A stretch of 64,000 nucleotides of DNA from Takakia lepidozioides. Lineage: Eukaryota; Streptophyta; Takakiopsida; Takakiales; Takakiaceae. Below, in pieces: positions 43,243 to 55,100 of the stretch (positions within the stretch are counted from its first letter, which is position 1; every line of letters starts with the position of its first letter). The notes under the pieces are model-generated. The model saw only the letters and a program-made list of their open reading frames with translations. It made no database searches and had not been told where the DNA came from. The position numbers were made by a program, and so were the translations under genes. The stretch covers positions 11,348,001-11,412,000 of the forward strand of contig CM060733.1 in assembly GCA_030704615.1 (NCBI GenBank), read 5' to 3'.

Positions 43243-43925
43243 ATCATCGCCTCGCAACCGTATGCAGCTCTGTGGATATTGCCTGGGTATATTATATACC
43301 CTGTAAATAGTACTTTCAACTGCGGATCGACGAATTTTTGTGCACAGGCATGATCAGCAGGGGGCGCCATTTTAGGTAGCACACATGTGTTATTTGGAGC
43401 TGCAGAGTAGTGAGCTATGATGTGAAGGAAACAGACTTCTAAGCTCGGATTTTAGCTGTATGTAAATGCACATGAAGAGCTTGTCAGGGTTGCAGAGGTC
43501 TGTCTTTTAGGATATTTGGACAATGTCCGGCTGGACTCAATTCTGTACACTTTATACACTTATATCCCAAATTAATTCATTGGGTGCTTTGATTCAAAAG
43601 TTCACTGTAATTTGCGTTTTATGTCTTCATGGTGTACACATCGACTGCGTTATACCTCGTTGTACCTTCAGTTGATTTGCAACCAGACCACTGCGACCCT
43701 TACTGCTGAGATCTATGTCGCATGCAGGAGCTAATTCGTGCGTGGGTCTTACACTTCCAGGCCCGAATCGCTGGGAGTGATCAGGTTAGACCCGAAAAGG
43801 TATTTGCGAGGTTTTTTAATTAGACAGCAGGAAGGTAGCAGGTCTAATTAAAAAACCTTGTGCACAGCAGGAAATATCAAGTGTTGTTGTTATTTTATTT
43901 CTTTTCTAAAAACAAATTGTTAACC

Positions 43926-44103
43926 AAAAAAAAAAAAAAAAGGTATGGCGCTTCCCCAAGGGAGTGTAACTTATACTGTCACTTGACCCCCAAGGGCTAC
44001 TGCCTTCCAGCAGGAAGGTGGACACCTTCATGACACATGAGAGAGTGGTTTGAACCTACAACGTGGTATGTGCCCATTACCACTGGGCTACAGGCTGGTT
44101 GTC
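43926..44103 (-). mobile_element. tRNA-derived SINE (copy 2)
   Basis: Inverted relative to the copy at 9498. On the minus strand: box A-like tagcccagtgg (about 44080-44090), box B ggttcaaacca (44047-44056), the body gaaggtgtccacctt..gcagtagcccttgggg..ctcccttggggaagcgccatacc, and then a run of about 15 T. The T tail, at the same end as the T-rich end of copy 1, supports a SINE whose 3' end is T-rich. Confidence 0.7.
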
Positions 44104-44335
44104 ATTGTTAACTAATGTACACTCCCGTCTTCATTGCACCATAAAGGCTACAAGATATGCTTGAGATAAGCTCCATAACTCCACTCCAGCTAGGTTAAGA
44201 TAAGAATACATCCTAAAATATAACAATCATAGGATCAAAAGGTAATCATAAGGTAATACTAACGTGATTAGAAGCTAATACAAATATTCATTAGTGTTTC
44301 TTGAGATGGAGGTTATTTTTTTATAGACATGACCA

Positions 44336-44344
44336 CCTATGTAC
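44336..44344. repeat. 9 bp target-site duplication, left
   Basis: CCTATGTAC, identical to 56277-56285, immediately outside the inverted repeats. A 9 bp duplication is typical of Mutator-like elements. Confidence 0.9.
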
Positions 44345-44753
44345 GCCTCTCATTTTAAGATAATAGGGTCTTCAATGGGCACGTGCGATGTGGCCGGTGC
44401 ATCCTGCGCACGGACGCCCGGCTCCCTAGCACCCCGCCCGCCGCTGCGCGCGGTTGCCCAGCCACGGGCGCGGCTGCAGCAACCGCGCCCGCGCCCCCGT
44501 CCGCCGCGCGGCCAGTCCCCCGCCCATGAATCCCCCGCCCTCCAGTCTGCCAGTCCGGTGCTGGCCAGTCGGTTGCCCAGCAGTCTGCCAGTCCGGTGTT
44601 GGCCAGTCCGCTGCCCAGCAGTATGCCAGTCCGCCAGTCTGCCCGCTAGTCCGCTGGCCAGTCCCCTGCCATCACGGCGCAGTCCGTTGACGGCGCGTTG
44701 ATCGCCACCGTCCATTCCCATAACCCATCCGAGCCCTCCATTTTTAGGGCTGC
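44345..44753 (+). repeat. MULE terminal inverted repeat, left
   Basis: 409 bp, pairing with 55919-56276. The outer ~55 bp are nearly identical. The GC-rich middle has small indels, and the inner part consists of CAGTC(T/C)GC-type units whose number differs between ends, which explains the 50 bp length difference. The inner edge is at 'cccataacccatccgagccctccatttttagggctgc'. Confidence 0.88.
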
Positions 44754-45573
44754 GAAAATGGCAATGATCTTCCACCAAATCCCGGCCGCTCTCTTTTTAC
44801 GGCTGTTTGTTGTCCGATGTTGCGGTAGGCGTTTCCATGCACGCGACTGTTCCTCTTTTGCGCGCAATGTTCATGATGATGATGAAGCGTGTGCTTGAAC
44901 ATGAGAGGACTGTCTCGGCACTACAGCCACCATCGTGCATATGCTTCAACTATTTTTGCCTTCTTGTTGTGCTTTCGGGAACCTTCGTTTTATGGTTTGG
45001 TTCTATGTCATAAATATGGAAATGCGGACATATGTCGTCGATAACGTCCTCTGCTTGTGATCCGTCATGATACGTTTAGCCCCTTCGTACTGCATCCCTC
45101 ATGAGAGCCTTCACAAGTTTAGTTCGTTAAAGGAACCCATGGGTAACATGGGCGCGAAAATGGTGGAAGCGTATGCACATGGGGGCGTGTATTGCAGATT
45201 TCGTATCGGACGATGGGACTGTTTATGTGACCAAGTATAGCGGCTTGCATCCGTCGTGCATAAGTTGTGGAAAATGGTGGAGAATCTGAAGAAACCCAGC
45301 TTTGTGATGGATCCACATGGTATTATATAAGGGATGGCAGCACAAAAAAACAATTCGAGTCGTCACGGAATACCATCCAGTCGTAAGGTCCTCAAACATC
45401 CACACGCACCTGCTGAATGCAGATGTCTGAGCCACGACGGGAGATGTCTGAGACAATTGCATCTGCAAATGCACGTGGATGTTTGAGGTCCGTTGTGTCG
45501 CAGTCTTTTCATAGGACTTTTATCTGTCGCTCTGTCGCTCATTGTCCTTGCACCTTCGTTTCATTCTGCAGCG
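44754..45573. other. MULE subterminal region, no gene recognised
   Basis: Between the left inverted repeat and the accessory gene. It probably holds that gene's promoter and leader; a TATA-like tattatataa is at about 45322-45331. Confidence 0.4.
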
Positions 45574-48500
45574 ATGGAGGATGCTTGTGAAAACGGTGAA
45601 GCGGACTGGTGGATTTTGTGCACCAAACCAGACTGAAGAAGGAGCGAAGGTACTGGTACTCACTAGACGAGTTTGATCATAAAATAGTGGAAGCATTTGT
45701 AGACCTCCGCGCCCGGAAGCCCAAAAACTCGAATTGGCAAAATGACAAGCTCTTCTGTCCCTTCTGTGAAGAGGTAATCAAGGACAAAATCCAACTAAAT
45801 CGGCATTGTGTTGACACGGGTTGCAAGGAGACTGTTGCAATGATTCCACGAGATTTGAAGCCTTGTCCGATACTGAAAGAAATGTCGATTGTCAAAGAGG
45901 CCACAATGCGCTTGCGCGGATCAGTGCTTGACCCCCGCACTTTGGAATTAGACGAAGTGCGCGCACGGTATGACGTCCATTGTGGTGGCCCGTCAATGGA
46001 GGATTTGCAAGTGCAGGGAACGCCGGACGCTCCCAGAAAACGTAAACTGAGTGATGGGGCCCAAAAAAAGGAGAGGCAAAAAAATGAGAAGGCTGCAAGG
46101 TCTGCTCGCGAGGCAAGGGCAAAATCCACGCAACAGACTGAACCCCGTCCTGGGCGGCAGACCCACACCATCAGTACTGATACTGAAAGTGAATCTGCTC
46201 AGGACCTGGAAGGGGTGACAAGTCTAGTGGACATTGACTTGCCTGACCAGACTCGGCAGCAGACTCACACAAATATCGCGACCCATGCCATCGGTTTAGG
46301 GTCAAAACCAAAAACTCAACAGAGCACTGAAGGGTCAGTCTGCCCTGGCACATTGCGCCTCGTTGACTTTGGGCTTTTCCCACCAGAGTGCCCACCAATT
46401 GGGGATCCAGACTTCTTTCGGTTTTTCTACAGAGTTGCCCAGTCAGGTCTGCTACGCACATTCATCCGACAGGCGGAACAGAACTGGTTGAACAGCTTTG
46501 AAGATGAAGATGACGATGATGAAGTAGAGGAGGTAATGGTCAGTCTGACCGCCCAGTCTGTTCTCTGTGCTGTTTGAGTCCATCATCGAGGTCACGTTGC
46601 CTATTCAGTCTGGTCAGTCCGCTGCGTTCTCTCCTCAGTCCGCTGGCTCACTCCGCTCGTCAGTTAGTCTGTTTATGTCGCTGCATTACTTACTGAGTCC
46701 ATTTGTCAGTCCGCTGGTCCAGTCCACTGGTATAGTCTACTAGTTGCCTCCACCCTACGTACGCACGTTACAGTCTGCTGGTCTGTGAGTCCAGTCCGCT
46801 GCATGAGGTGAATATAGAGTCCACGTCCATGTTCCTGACGTCGAAGTTCTCTGCCGTGTACCAGGATGAACGTGTTTCTATTCGTAGGGCCATTCAGGCT
46901 TGGCGGATACCTAGCAATGATGCTTCTTTACAACCAACTGCAGTGCATGCGGAAGTGGACCGCGTGCGAGAGTACATATTATTGAAGTATCCTGGGTCAT
47001 CTGCTGCTTCTAGCGGCATTACATATTCAAGACGCGTCGGGAGGAATGCGTCTGGGACAGCCGAGTCTGCCATCCAGCAGACTCCCGTTCAGCAGCCTGT
47101 CATCCAGCAGACTCCAACGGAGCAGACTCCCAACGAGCAGCCTGTCATCCAGCAGACTCCACGGAGCAGACTCCTCTGCAGACTCCTCTCCAGGAGCCCA
47201 TCATGTAGCCCATGCCAATGGCCATGCCAATGGGAAGTCCTGTCATCCAACAGACTGCGGACCAGCAGACTGCCTTTCTCTCACATAGCACGGCGCTTTT
47301 TGCAGTTTGGCGATCGCCATCACCAGTAATTCGACCCGGAGCTGAAGACCTCACACTTCCCCGGCTTAGGGTGAGAGAAATTAATCCCCATTTGGATTGG
47401 CATAATGAGCTCCACCGGATTGTTGCGGACCGCCAGTGGTCATTTGTACCCTTTCATTATTCCATGGAGTTTTCTATTGAGGAAGCCAACCATGTTCTAG
47501 AAGCCGCCTCTGCTGTTGCCATTGAAGCCACAAACGACCAAAATGCGCCGCCTTTACTTCTGCAGCTGATTCTCATGGATGACCCACGGCCTGAAGACCT
47601 CAGACATATGCCTATGGCACATCCAACCTTTGGGGTGCGAAGAGAGCACTTGTTCGGATTGACTGAGGAGGACTTTGAGCGCATGGCAGCTTCCTTCCGA
47701 CAACACAGATGGATGCAATTTGACAATTTCCGCTCATACAACAAGTTGATGAAGGATCTGCATAGTTTGAGGATGGACTTACTCCATGGAACAGACCATT
47801 CACAGAAGTTTGTGGTGGATGACGCATTGCACTGGTTTGCATTGGTGATGGAGCGAGCAGTATTCGACATTGTTTTGCAGAATCCCAATGTCTTCAAAGT
47901 TCTATGGTGTGGGATCCCAACTGAAGACCGCATCGGCGCCATTGCTCATCTCGATGGAGCATGCCTGTGCCGGCAAATCAAGGACATTGGCCTCATCGGA
48001 AATCTCTTGGAAGGTAAAATGTATGGGCAACTTTCGTGTTTCAGCTCAATTTCTTTTGCTAACTTTTTTAGAAGTTCACATTTGCATAAACATGTGTTGC
48101 AGGGCGAGTTGATCTGGGAGACAAGCAAGTGCAGGCTGCTTTCGACTCTTTTGCCAGAGGTGCAAGGGACCTTGTCCTGGCTTTACAAGGAGTTCGGAGA
48201 CTGTCCAGCAGACTGGCCACAAGAATGTCGAACAACATATTCCCCACGACACATGTGGGCAGACTGCCCAAGTGCTGGAGACCGAGCATGAGCGCCTGAC
48301 CGTCCCGGGTAATAGGCCGGATCACTCCCAGCAGACTGCCCCGCACACACATACTCAGTATGTACAAACAGTACTGAGCGGGCAGCGAACTTTGCAGACT
48401 TTGCAGCAGACCGGAGAACAGACCGGCCAACAGACTGCCCCTCAACCGACTGTGCAGCAGACCAGCGAACATGGCCACCAGACTGCCCCTCAGCAAACTG

Positions 48501-51249
48501 TACAGCAGACCGACGAATCCAGCCAGCAGATTGCCCCTCAGCAGACCGTGCATCAGACCGACGAATCCAGCCAGCAGATTGCCCCTCAGCAGACTGTGCA
48601 GCACACTGACGAACCCACTCGGCAGATGGCCGAGCAGACTATCCAGGAGACTAACAGCCAGTCTGTTCCCTGGATTGTGCAACAGACTCGGATGCACTGG
48701 CCTCACCGGGACCCTGTGGACGAATTTTTGCTGAGTTCCCAACAACATGTTTTTGGATCTGCCAGTATGAGTGTTTTGATTGAGTCCACTTTTCCCCCAT
48801 GCACATTCACTGACAACGTCATCAGGTCACTGGTAAAGCATTCTTATCCAGCTCCCGGTGGCCTGCCTTCTATGACCTTCCAGGTTAGTCCCATTTTCGT
48901 GCGCTCAGTGGCGAAAGCCATAGATGAGTCTTACGTGATGACCAAACTCAATCTGGGAACGCAAAACCGTATCATAGATCTTACAGAAGAGTCTGAGGAC
49001 GCAATTGCCGGTGGGTCTTCCATACATGTTCTTGATGTTTCCCAAGTCCATGGAGATCCGAACACCCAGCCGGCTGTCCACCAGACTGACCAGCACACTG
49101 AACAGTGGACACATGGAAGGACTGCCGAGCAACCTGTGGCGGGGCAGCATACTGTCTTCATTGATGAGCGGACTAAACCGCAGACTAACCAGCAGACTAC
49201 ACACGTCACAGATGGAAGGACTGACCAGGATGGCTCGGAGCGGCAGACTGCACAGCTCAGTTCTGACTGCACTGTTCAGATTGCATGGCCTGACCAGCAC
49301 ACTGCACACTTCATAGAGGGAAGGACTGACGACCAACCTGCCACCGAGCACATTGCCCACATTGAGGAAGAGATTGAACCACAGAGTTGCCAGCAGACTG
49401 CACAGTTCACAGACGAAAGGACTGACGAAGAACCGGCGGCCGAGCAGACTGCCCACATTGAGCAACAGACTGAACATGCTGGCAGGCACACTGACAAGGA
49501 ATCACATGCGGCGCAGACACCGTCTGGTATAGCGCTGGATTACATGGAGTCTGCTCCCTCACCCCTTGGGCAGGTTGTGCCATTTCCTCTTTCAGCACTG
49601 TTGTTTATGTTTTAGCACATTGTGAAATTGGGCTAATTCGACATTTTGCTCGGTATCCTCACAGGATGTTCGTCCCTCCGTTGGCAGACTGTCTACTTCT
49701 GAGGACATGACATCTTCCGCCCATGCTGCAAACGTGGGATCGACAACTAAGAAAGGTGTGGGGATAAGCACACCCCCCGATGTGCGGGTCAGTTCTACGC
49801 ATGCGACCCACGAAGCTACAAAGACAGGTCCAGCAAGTGTAAACAAACTTGCTGACCAGCCTCTGTTGCGAAGTAGGGCGGCAGCGCTGCGTTTGTCTGC
49901 TCTATCCAGCTCGCCTACAGCTGTCCTTGCTTCCCAGGGGAGAGGCAAAGCCAAGAAGCGGACTGTCGTGGACCATGCTGAGGAGGTCGAGGAGGGTCCG
50001 AGTACCAAGAGACCGGCGAAGAAAAAGTTTGGCGTCTTTATGAACAAGAACCGCAAGCTGGCCTTGGACATGGACAAAGATGTCGGTCGTTTCCTGGAGC
50101 AGCACACGTGAGTACTGTGCTCAGTCTCCTCGTCTGTCTTTGTCGTTAAGTGTTTTGCGCTCTGTTGTGGTCAGTCTGCACGCCGGTCAGTCTGCTGCTG
50201 GTTTCATCATTGTCTGTTGTGGTTAGTCTTGTCAGTCTGATGAATTGTTCAGCCTGTAGAATGTTTGGTACCATGTTGACGTCAGTCTGTTTAGTACATG
50301 AGGCTTCCCGAAGGATGGTCTACTCTGTGCAAGATGGGTGCTCGGTTTGGCAAAACACATGCTCTGCACGTGAAGGCGAGTAATTCCATGCTGATGTTTT
50401 TTGAAGGGGACCCACGGTTTGAATACAGACTGTCGCCGGATGATATAAAGGCGCTCCAGAAGGTTGAGTCGGAGTGCACAGATAGACTCCTAGAGCTGTG
50501 GTGTCGATTTTATGAGAAGTCGGTTGAGGCTGCGTTCACCAACACTATTGCTGTTCTTCCAACGTCGACGTGGACGGTGTTGAAGTCATTGGGGATGGGG
50601 CAACATGAAAGCCTTCTGAAAGGTTGCCTCAGCACTGAACGACTAGGCAAGGACTTGAAAGAGTGCGATTCATTTTGGTGCCAATTGGGGACGAGTAAGA
50701 ACTCTTCCGAGTCTACTGAGACTGTCTCCTGAGTCATAGTCTGGTTTTGCAGTGTCGTCTTGACTCTGAGCGATTAAGTTGACCTCTGTATTTGTGCAGT
50801 GGACTGGGTTGAAGATTGAGTCTGCTGAGTGTCAGTCTGCTTGAGTGAGTTGCCCATCATGATTGCGCCATGTTATTTGATACCATTGCAGGGGGCACTG
50901 GAGTGTTTGTATCATCGACCTCCGCAAGGGCTATTACACTCACCTGAACTCTATCAAGGACTCGCATAAATGTCTCTTTGTTCTAGGGTGGATTCGGAAG
51001 CTTCATGCTGAGTGCTTAAGGTACTTGATGGACTCACCAGAGTGGCATGAGATTGTCCAAGCATTTCAGTTCCACGCGCCTGATGTGCCCAGCACCATTC
51101 AGCTGGGAGTGTGGTTTTACGTCATGTCATTCATTCAAGTGTTTTATGAGTGGGTAAAAGTCAGAGCAAATGTCTCCAAGACTGCAAAGCCAGAGAGAGG
51201 AACACCTTTCACGAAGGACTGGTTTACTTTCAAGTTTGCACTTGGGTAG
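45574..51249 (+). pseudogene. MULE accessory gene: C2H2-like finger, Gln/Thr-rich arrays, Ulp1-like domain
   Basis: Probable exons: about 45609-46532, 46808-48013, 48103-49573, 49665-50107, 50303-50694 and 50892-51249; four junctions keep phase. Exon 1 has a finger FCPFCEEVIKDKIQLNRHC and an acidic end. Exons 2-3 carry arrays of Gln-Gln-Thr around a globular part (WHNELHRIVADRQWSFVPFH). Exon 4 has basic nuclear-localisation-like stretches (GRGKAKKR, KRPAKKKFG). Exons 5-6 match C48 peptidases: ECTDRLLELWCRFYEKS, LPTSTWTVLKSL, FILVPIGDEGHWSVCIIDLR. After the His of HW, the usual Asp position reads Asn (HLNSI) and the usual Q..DCGVW reads TIQLGVW, with no Cys. Breaks: frameshifts near 45.6, 47.16, 48.19 and 50.68 kb and a TAG near 47203. 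An ATG at 45574 is in another frame from exon 1. C48 enzymes remove SUMO; here activity is doubtful. Confidence 0.7.
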
Positions 51250-51850
51250 CGAATGCAGTGTGCCCAGTATATCATGCGGGGGTTGGACAATGTAGAGAAA
51301 CTGCTCTCATGAGTATGATGTACTTGTCCTGTAAAGTCTATGTACCGAAATAAAAAATGCGGGTCTTTTTGCTTACTATTCCAGTGGTGATGAGCACTTT
51401 TGTGTACTGTGGGTGCTGGCATGTTTTGTAATGTTGTCACTAAACTCAATGGACACAATGGTGTGTCAATTTTTCCATGCACTGTGCACCCGAGTCTGCT
51501 GAGCTTGAATGTGCGAGCAGTACGCTGCCAAGGCTAGGACTGCTGGGTCTGGTACCTAGTCTGGGAGGCACCATGTCCATAAGTCTGCTGGGACGCTGGA
51601 TTGGCATAAGTTGCAGGGATGAGGTGGAAGTGTGGTGAGCAGACTTTTGGAGTGGGCAGCAGACTGACCAGCAGACTGGCTTACTGGCGCTCGCAGTCTA
51701 TTGACTGTGACTCTGTTGGGAGACTGTGCGTGAGTCCGTTGGGAGACTATGCTTGGGAGACTATGTGGGAGTCAGTTGGGAGACTGGAGGAATCCGTTGG
51801 GAGACTCTGCATTAGTCCATTGCGGATTGTAATTTCAGAAAGGGACAATG
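51250..51850. other. Convergence zone between the two MULE genes
   Basis: Non-coding. The AGTCTGCTG motif is on the plus strand up to about 51590 (51491, 51580) and on the minus strand after about 51640 (cagcagactgaccagcagactgg). It also holds a loose 'gagactgtg.gtgagtccgttggga' repeat at 51719-51810. Polyadenylation-like aataaa occurs near 51350. Confidence 0.6.
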
Positions 51851-52120
51851 CTACCAGAAGAATTGCAGACTTATATTGTCTTCTCGTGACACCTACACGA
51901 CATGAAACCTTGTCTCTTTTCGAGGAATTGCAGACTTATATTGTCTTCTTCGTGACACCTACACGATGAAACCTTGTCTCTTTTTGAGGAATTGCAGACT
52001 TATATTGTCTTCTCCGTGACACCTGTACGACGTGAAACCTTGTCTCTTTTTGAGGCATTGCAGACTTATATTGTCTTCTTCGTGACATCTACAAGACCTG
52101 AAACCTTGCGAATTTTCGAG
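51850..52120. repeat. Tandem repeat, period about 69 bp
   Basis: Nearly four copies of 'gaattgcagacttatattgtcttcttcgtgacacctacacgacatgaaaccttgtctcttttcgag'. The copies differ by small indels (one lacks 'ac' in acgacatg). It lies just beyond the 3' end of the transposase gene. Confidence 0.85.
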
Positions 52121-55100
52121 TATATATGTGCTGCAGGTGCAGGTGCAGACACCCTCTTGCTGGTTCTCCGCAAAACCCTAGGCCGGGTTTTCCAGGCCTC
52201 CACGAAATCTCGTCTCCTTTCAGAGACATGTTGTTGTTGTCGTTCAGAGGACGGAAAGCCTTCGCTGCCGCAGGGTGCAACATTCCAGCCGCACTTTTCG
52301 CCAGGATATCAACGAGCTGCCCTCTGCACATATGAAGAGCAGATCGGGCATGTGCCTCTAGGTATTTGTCATCACCTACAATGCGAAGTATGTCCGCGAA
52401 TTCTTGTTCCAATGAGGCTGAGACCTCCAGAGGTGCCTCGTCGTAGGGGAAGTCGTCCGGAGGATGTCTTTCCATGAACTAATTGGATTCGTCGTTGCCG
52501 CCGGCACCATTGCCCAAGAGCAAGTTAGGTAATCCTCCATGAATGGTTCCTAGCGCCGTGCCACAAGCGCGCACAAGGAGGCCATCCTGCAGGTCAGGTG
52601 AAGCATCTTCAGGACACGGACCTGATGCTTGCATAAGTTTCCCTTCATTGCCCATGGGCACGTGCAACAACCCCAATCGCAATTAGGATTGTAATCAATG
52701 TATGTCGTGTCGGGGTGGTTGCTGCTGAGAACGTAGGCTGGTTCACCAGGACCCAAGGGAAGAGTAACACTCTCAGCATGAATGTTCGTGCCGCAAGTAT
52801 AGAACTGGATATGTACTTTTCGTGTTTGTCATTTCTTATGAACCGTGGGTCTTCAAATGGATTGCGTACCAATAGTGTGTTAGCACACGGCCAGTGAGTT
52901 CCCATATAAGCCAGTCCACTCTACGACCACTCATCTTGCCTTTCCCCATGGCAAGTCTTGCCTTCAGATTTCAATGGTATGCCTCAATGCTTGCGTTTGT
53001 GTCTTGGCTCGCATGAGGGACATGGCGGGCTGCTGTACACCACATTGCTATTTTGGGCTTCCAATACTGTTCGATATAGTCAAGAAATTCATGTCCTTTC
53101 GGGTATTTTGACCTCATACGACGGATTCTCCTTGCAACCCACCGAAGCGCTCTTTTCTCATGCGTGGGCCCCCTCTACAGTACATGAGGTCTCCCATATC
53201 CTTTAACAAGTTTACAGCGGCACGGGATCCTTCGTTTTCTTGCATGATTGCTTCACCCATGCCTTGCGGACATGCCAAAGGCAGAGGAAAATGAGTACTC
53301 TTTCAAAAACAATTCTGCACAACACACATGGTACACATTAGAGCCTTGGGATCAGACTGCAATGGTGGACTGCCGGAGTGGACTGTAACAGTGACCTGTA
53401 TCAGCGGGCAGAGCCACTGGACTCGCCCAGTGGACAGTACAATGCCATGACGTTGATGTGCTGGAATAACCCCATTGGACTACCCAGTGGACTTCCCCAT
53501 TGGACTTCCCTAGCTAGGACTGGGGCAGCGGACTGCATCAGCGGACTGCCCCATTGGACTGCCAGCGGACTGCGTGTGGACTTGGCAGCAGGACAGCCGA
53601 CCCCAGGGACTGCTGAGTGGACTTGGCAGCGGACTTGGCAGCGGACTGCCGAGCGGACTTGCCGGGGACTGCCAACGGAACTTGCCAGGGACTGATGAAC
53701 GGACTTGACAACGGACTACAGTGGATTTGCCCAGCGAACTGCCATCGGGTTTCGCCACAGGAGTCTGCCAGTGGACTGTAGCAATGGACTGCTGCAGTGG
53801 ACCTCGACAATGGACCGGTGCTGTGGCCAAACAGACTTACCGAATAGCGTTGATTTCTGCTTTGGCATCGTCCACAATGAAGGCATTGGATGGCCAGCTC
53901 GGCAAATCTGCGAGGAGTGAATCGCGCAAGGCTCTCATCCACGAAATCAGGTCTCTTGTCCGATTCCTCGCAGATAGGATATAGGCAACTGCCACTCGTC
54001 GAAGACCATCAACGTGTATAATGGGAACTGTTGGAATGCACAATGTAAGATGGTCAGAGCATGCAAATTCCGCTCAGTTCTGCACGAGAAGACTTCATAA
54101 GAGTGATGAGGTCTGTAGCGGTTCACACTGGGTCTGCCTCTCGGTCTTCCGCAACGTACACATAAAAACATACAGAAAGGGTCAGCACACCAAATATTAT
54201 GTGAATGTTGCATGGTACTATGCTATCATGCTCGTACAAGTCCATGGAATCGTTCGAATAGTACCTTGTCATGATTGTGCATCGACCGGGTTTGGTCAAT
54301 AGGGATGCGGATGGATTGAGTTGCAATCCATGCACGAGCTAGCAGGATGACATTGGAGCTCGGTGGCATGGTGAGACGGACGAGGAGATGGTGCCGGGAT
54401 GGCATGCATCTGCCTTTTTGTGTATCTTGGCATCGGGAGGTCGGGTTGGATCTACAACAGGGATGACTGTAGATGGAGTGTCTGAGGACCCTGAGGCTAG
54501 TGATGAGCCAGGTGGTGCCAGAGATATACATGAGGATTCTGCTCCTTTCCATAAATAGGTGGGCACTGACCATGAGGTAAGTAGTATCTGATTGGCCACT
54601 GCCAATATAACCAGTCATCTATCACATGCAACGATACGGTCATGTCATAGTTCCAGCATTCGTCGTTTCTGCCACGGAGTCTGTATGCCAATAGTGAATG
54701 TCAAATCTCCATCAAAATGCTCGAATGTGAGCTCTAATTTCTCCTCTTGATAGAAAAAAACGGACGCAGGATTCTGGTCTCTCCACATGGCGCACACTCT
54801 CTGCATCATCGCGTGCTTTTGAAGGTTTGCCACGCACGTTTCTCGCCAAGGTTGCGAACATCTTGCTCCAACAAGAAATCATCGCGGGTCCATGCATCGC
54901 CCAAGCCGGTGTTGTTCATCACGTGCTCTTTATGCTCCATCATGATTTGGGCGACCAACAGGCCTCAGCACAAACACTCGACGACCCAGGCTTTCAATTC
55001 CTCGCTAATGTGTGGTGCATAGGCGTGGCGGGTGTTCCTGAACTCTGCGGACTTCCATGCAAGGGTTTCCCTTGCGCATCTGTATGCTCCATGTTGTTGT

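Noticed and set aside
44345-44753. Proline/serine-rich protein in the GC-rich left end of the MULE
   Set aside because: The same sequence occurs inverted at the right end, so this is a terminal inverted repeat, not a gene.
47457-49489. Long minus-strand open frames opposite the MULE accessory gene
   Set aside because: They are mirror readings of the QQT arrays (giving Leu/Ser/Val/Cys-rich repeats), since the motif has no stops in any frame. The plus strand has splice sites and recognisable domains.
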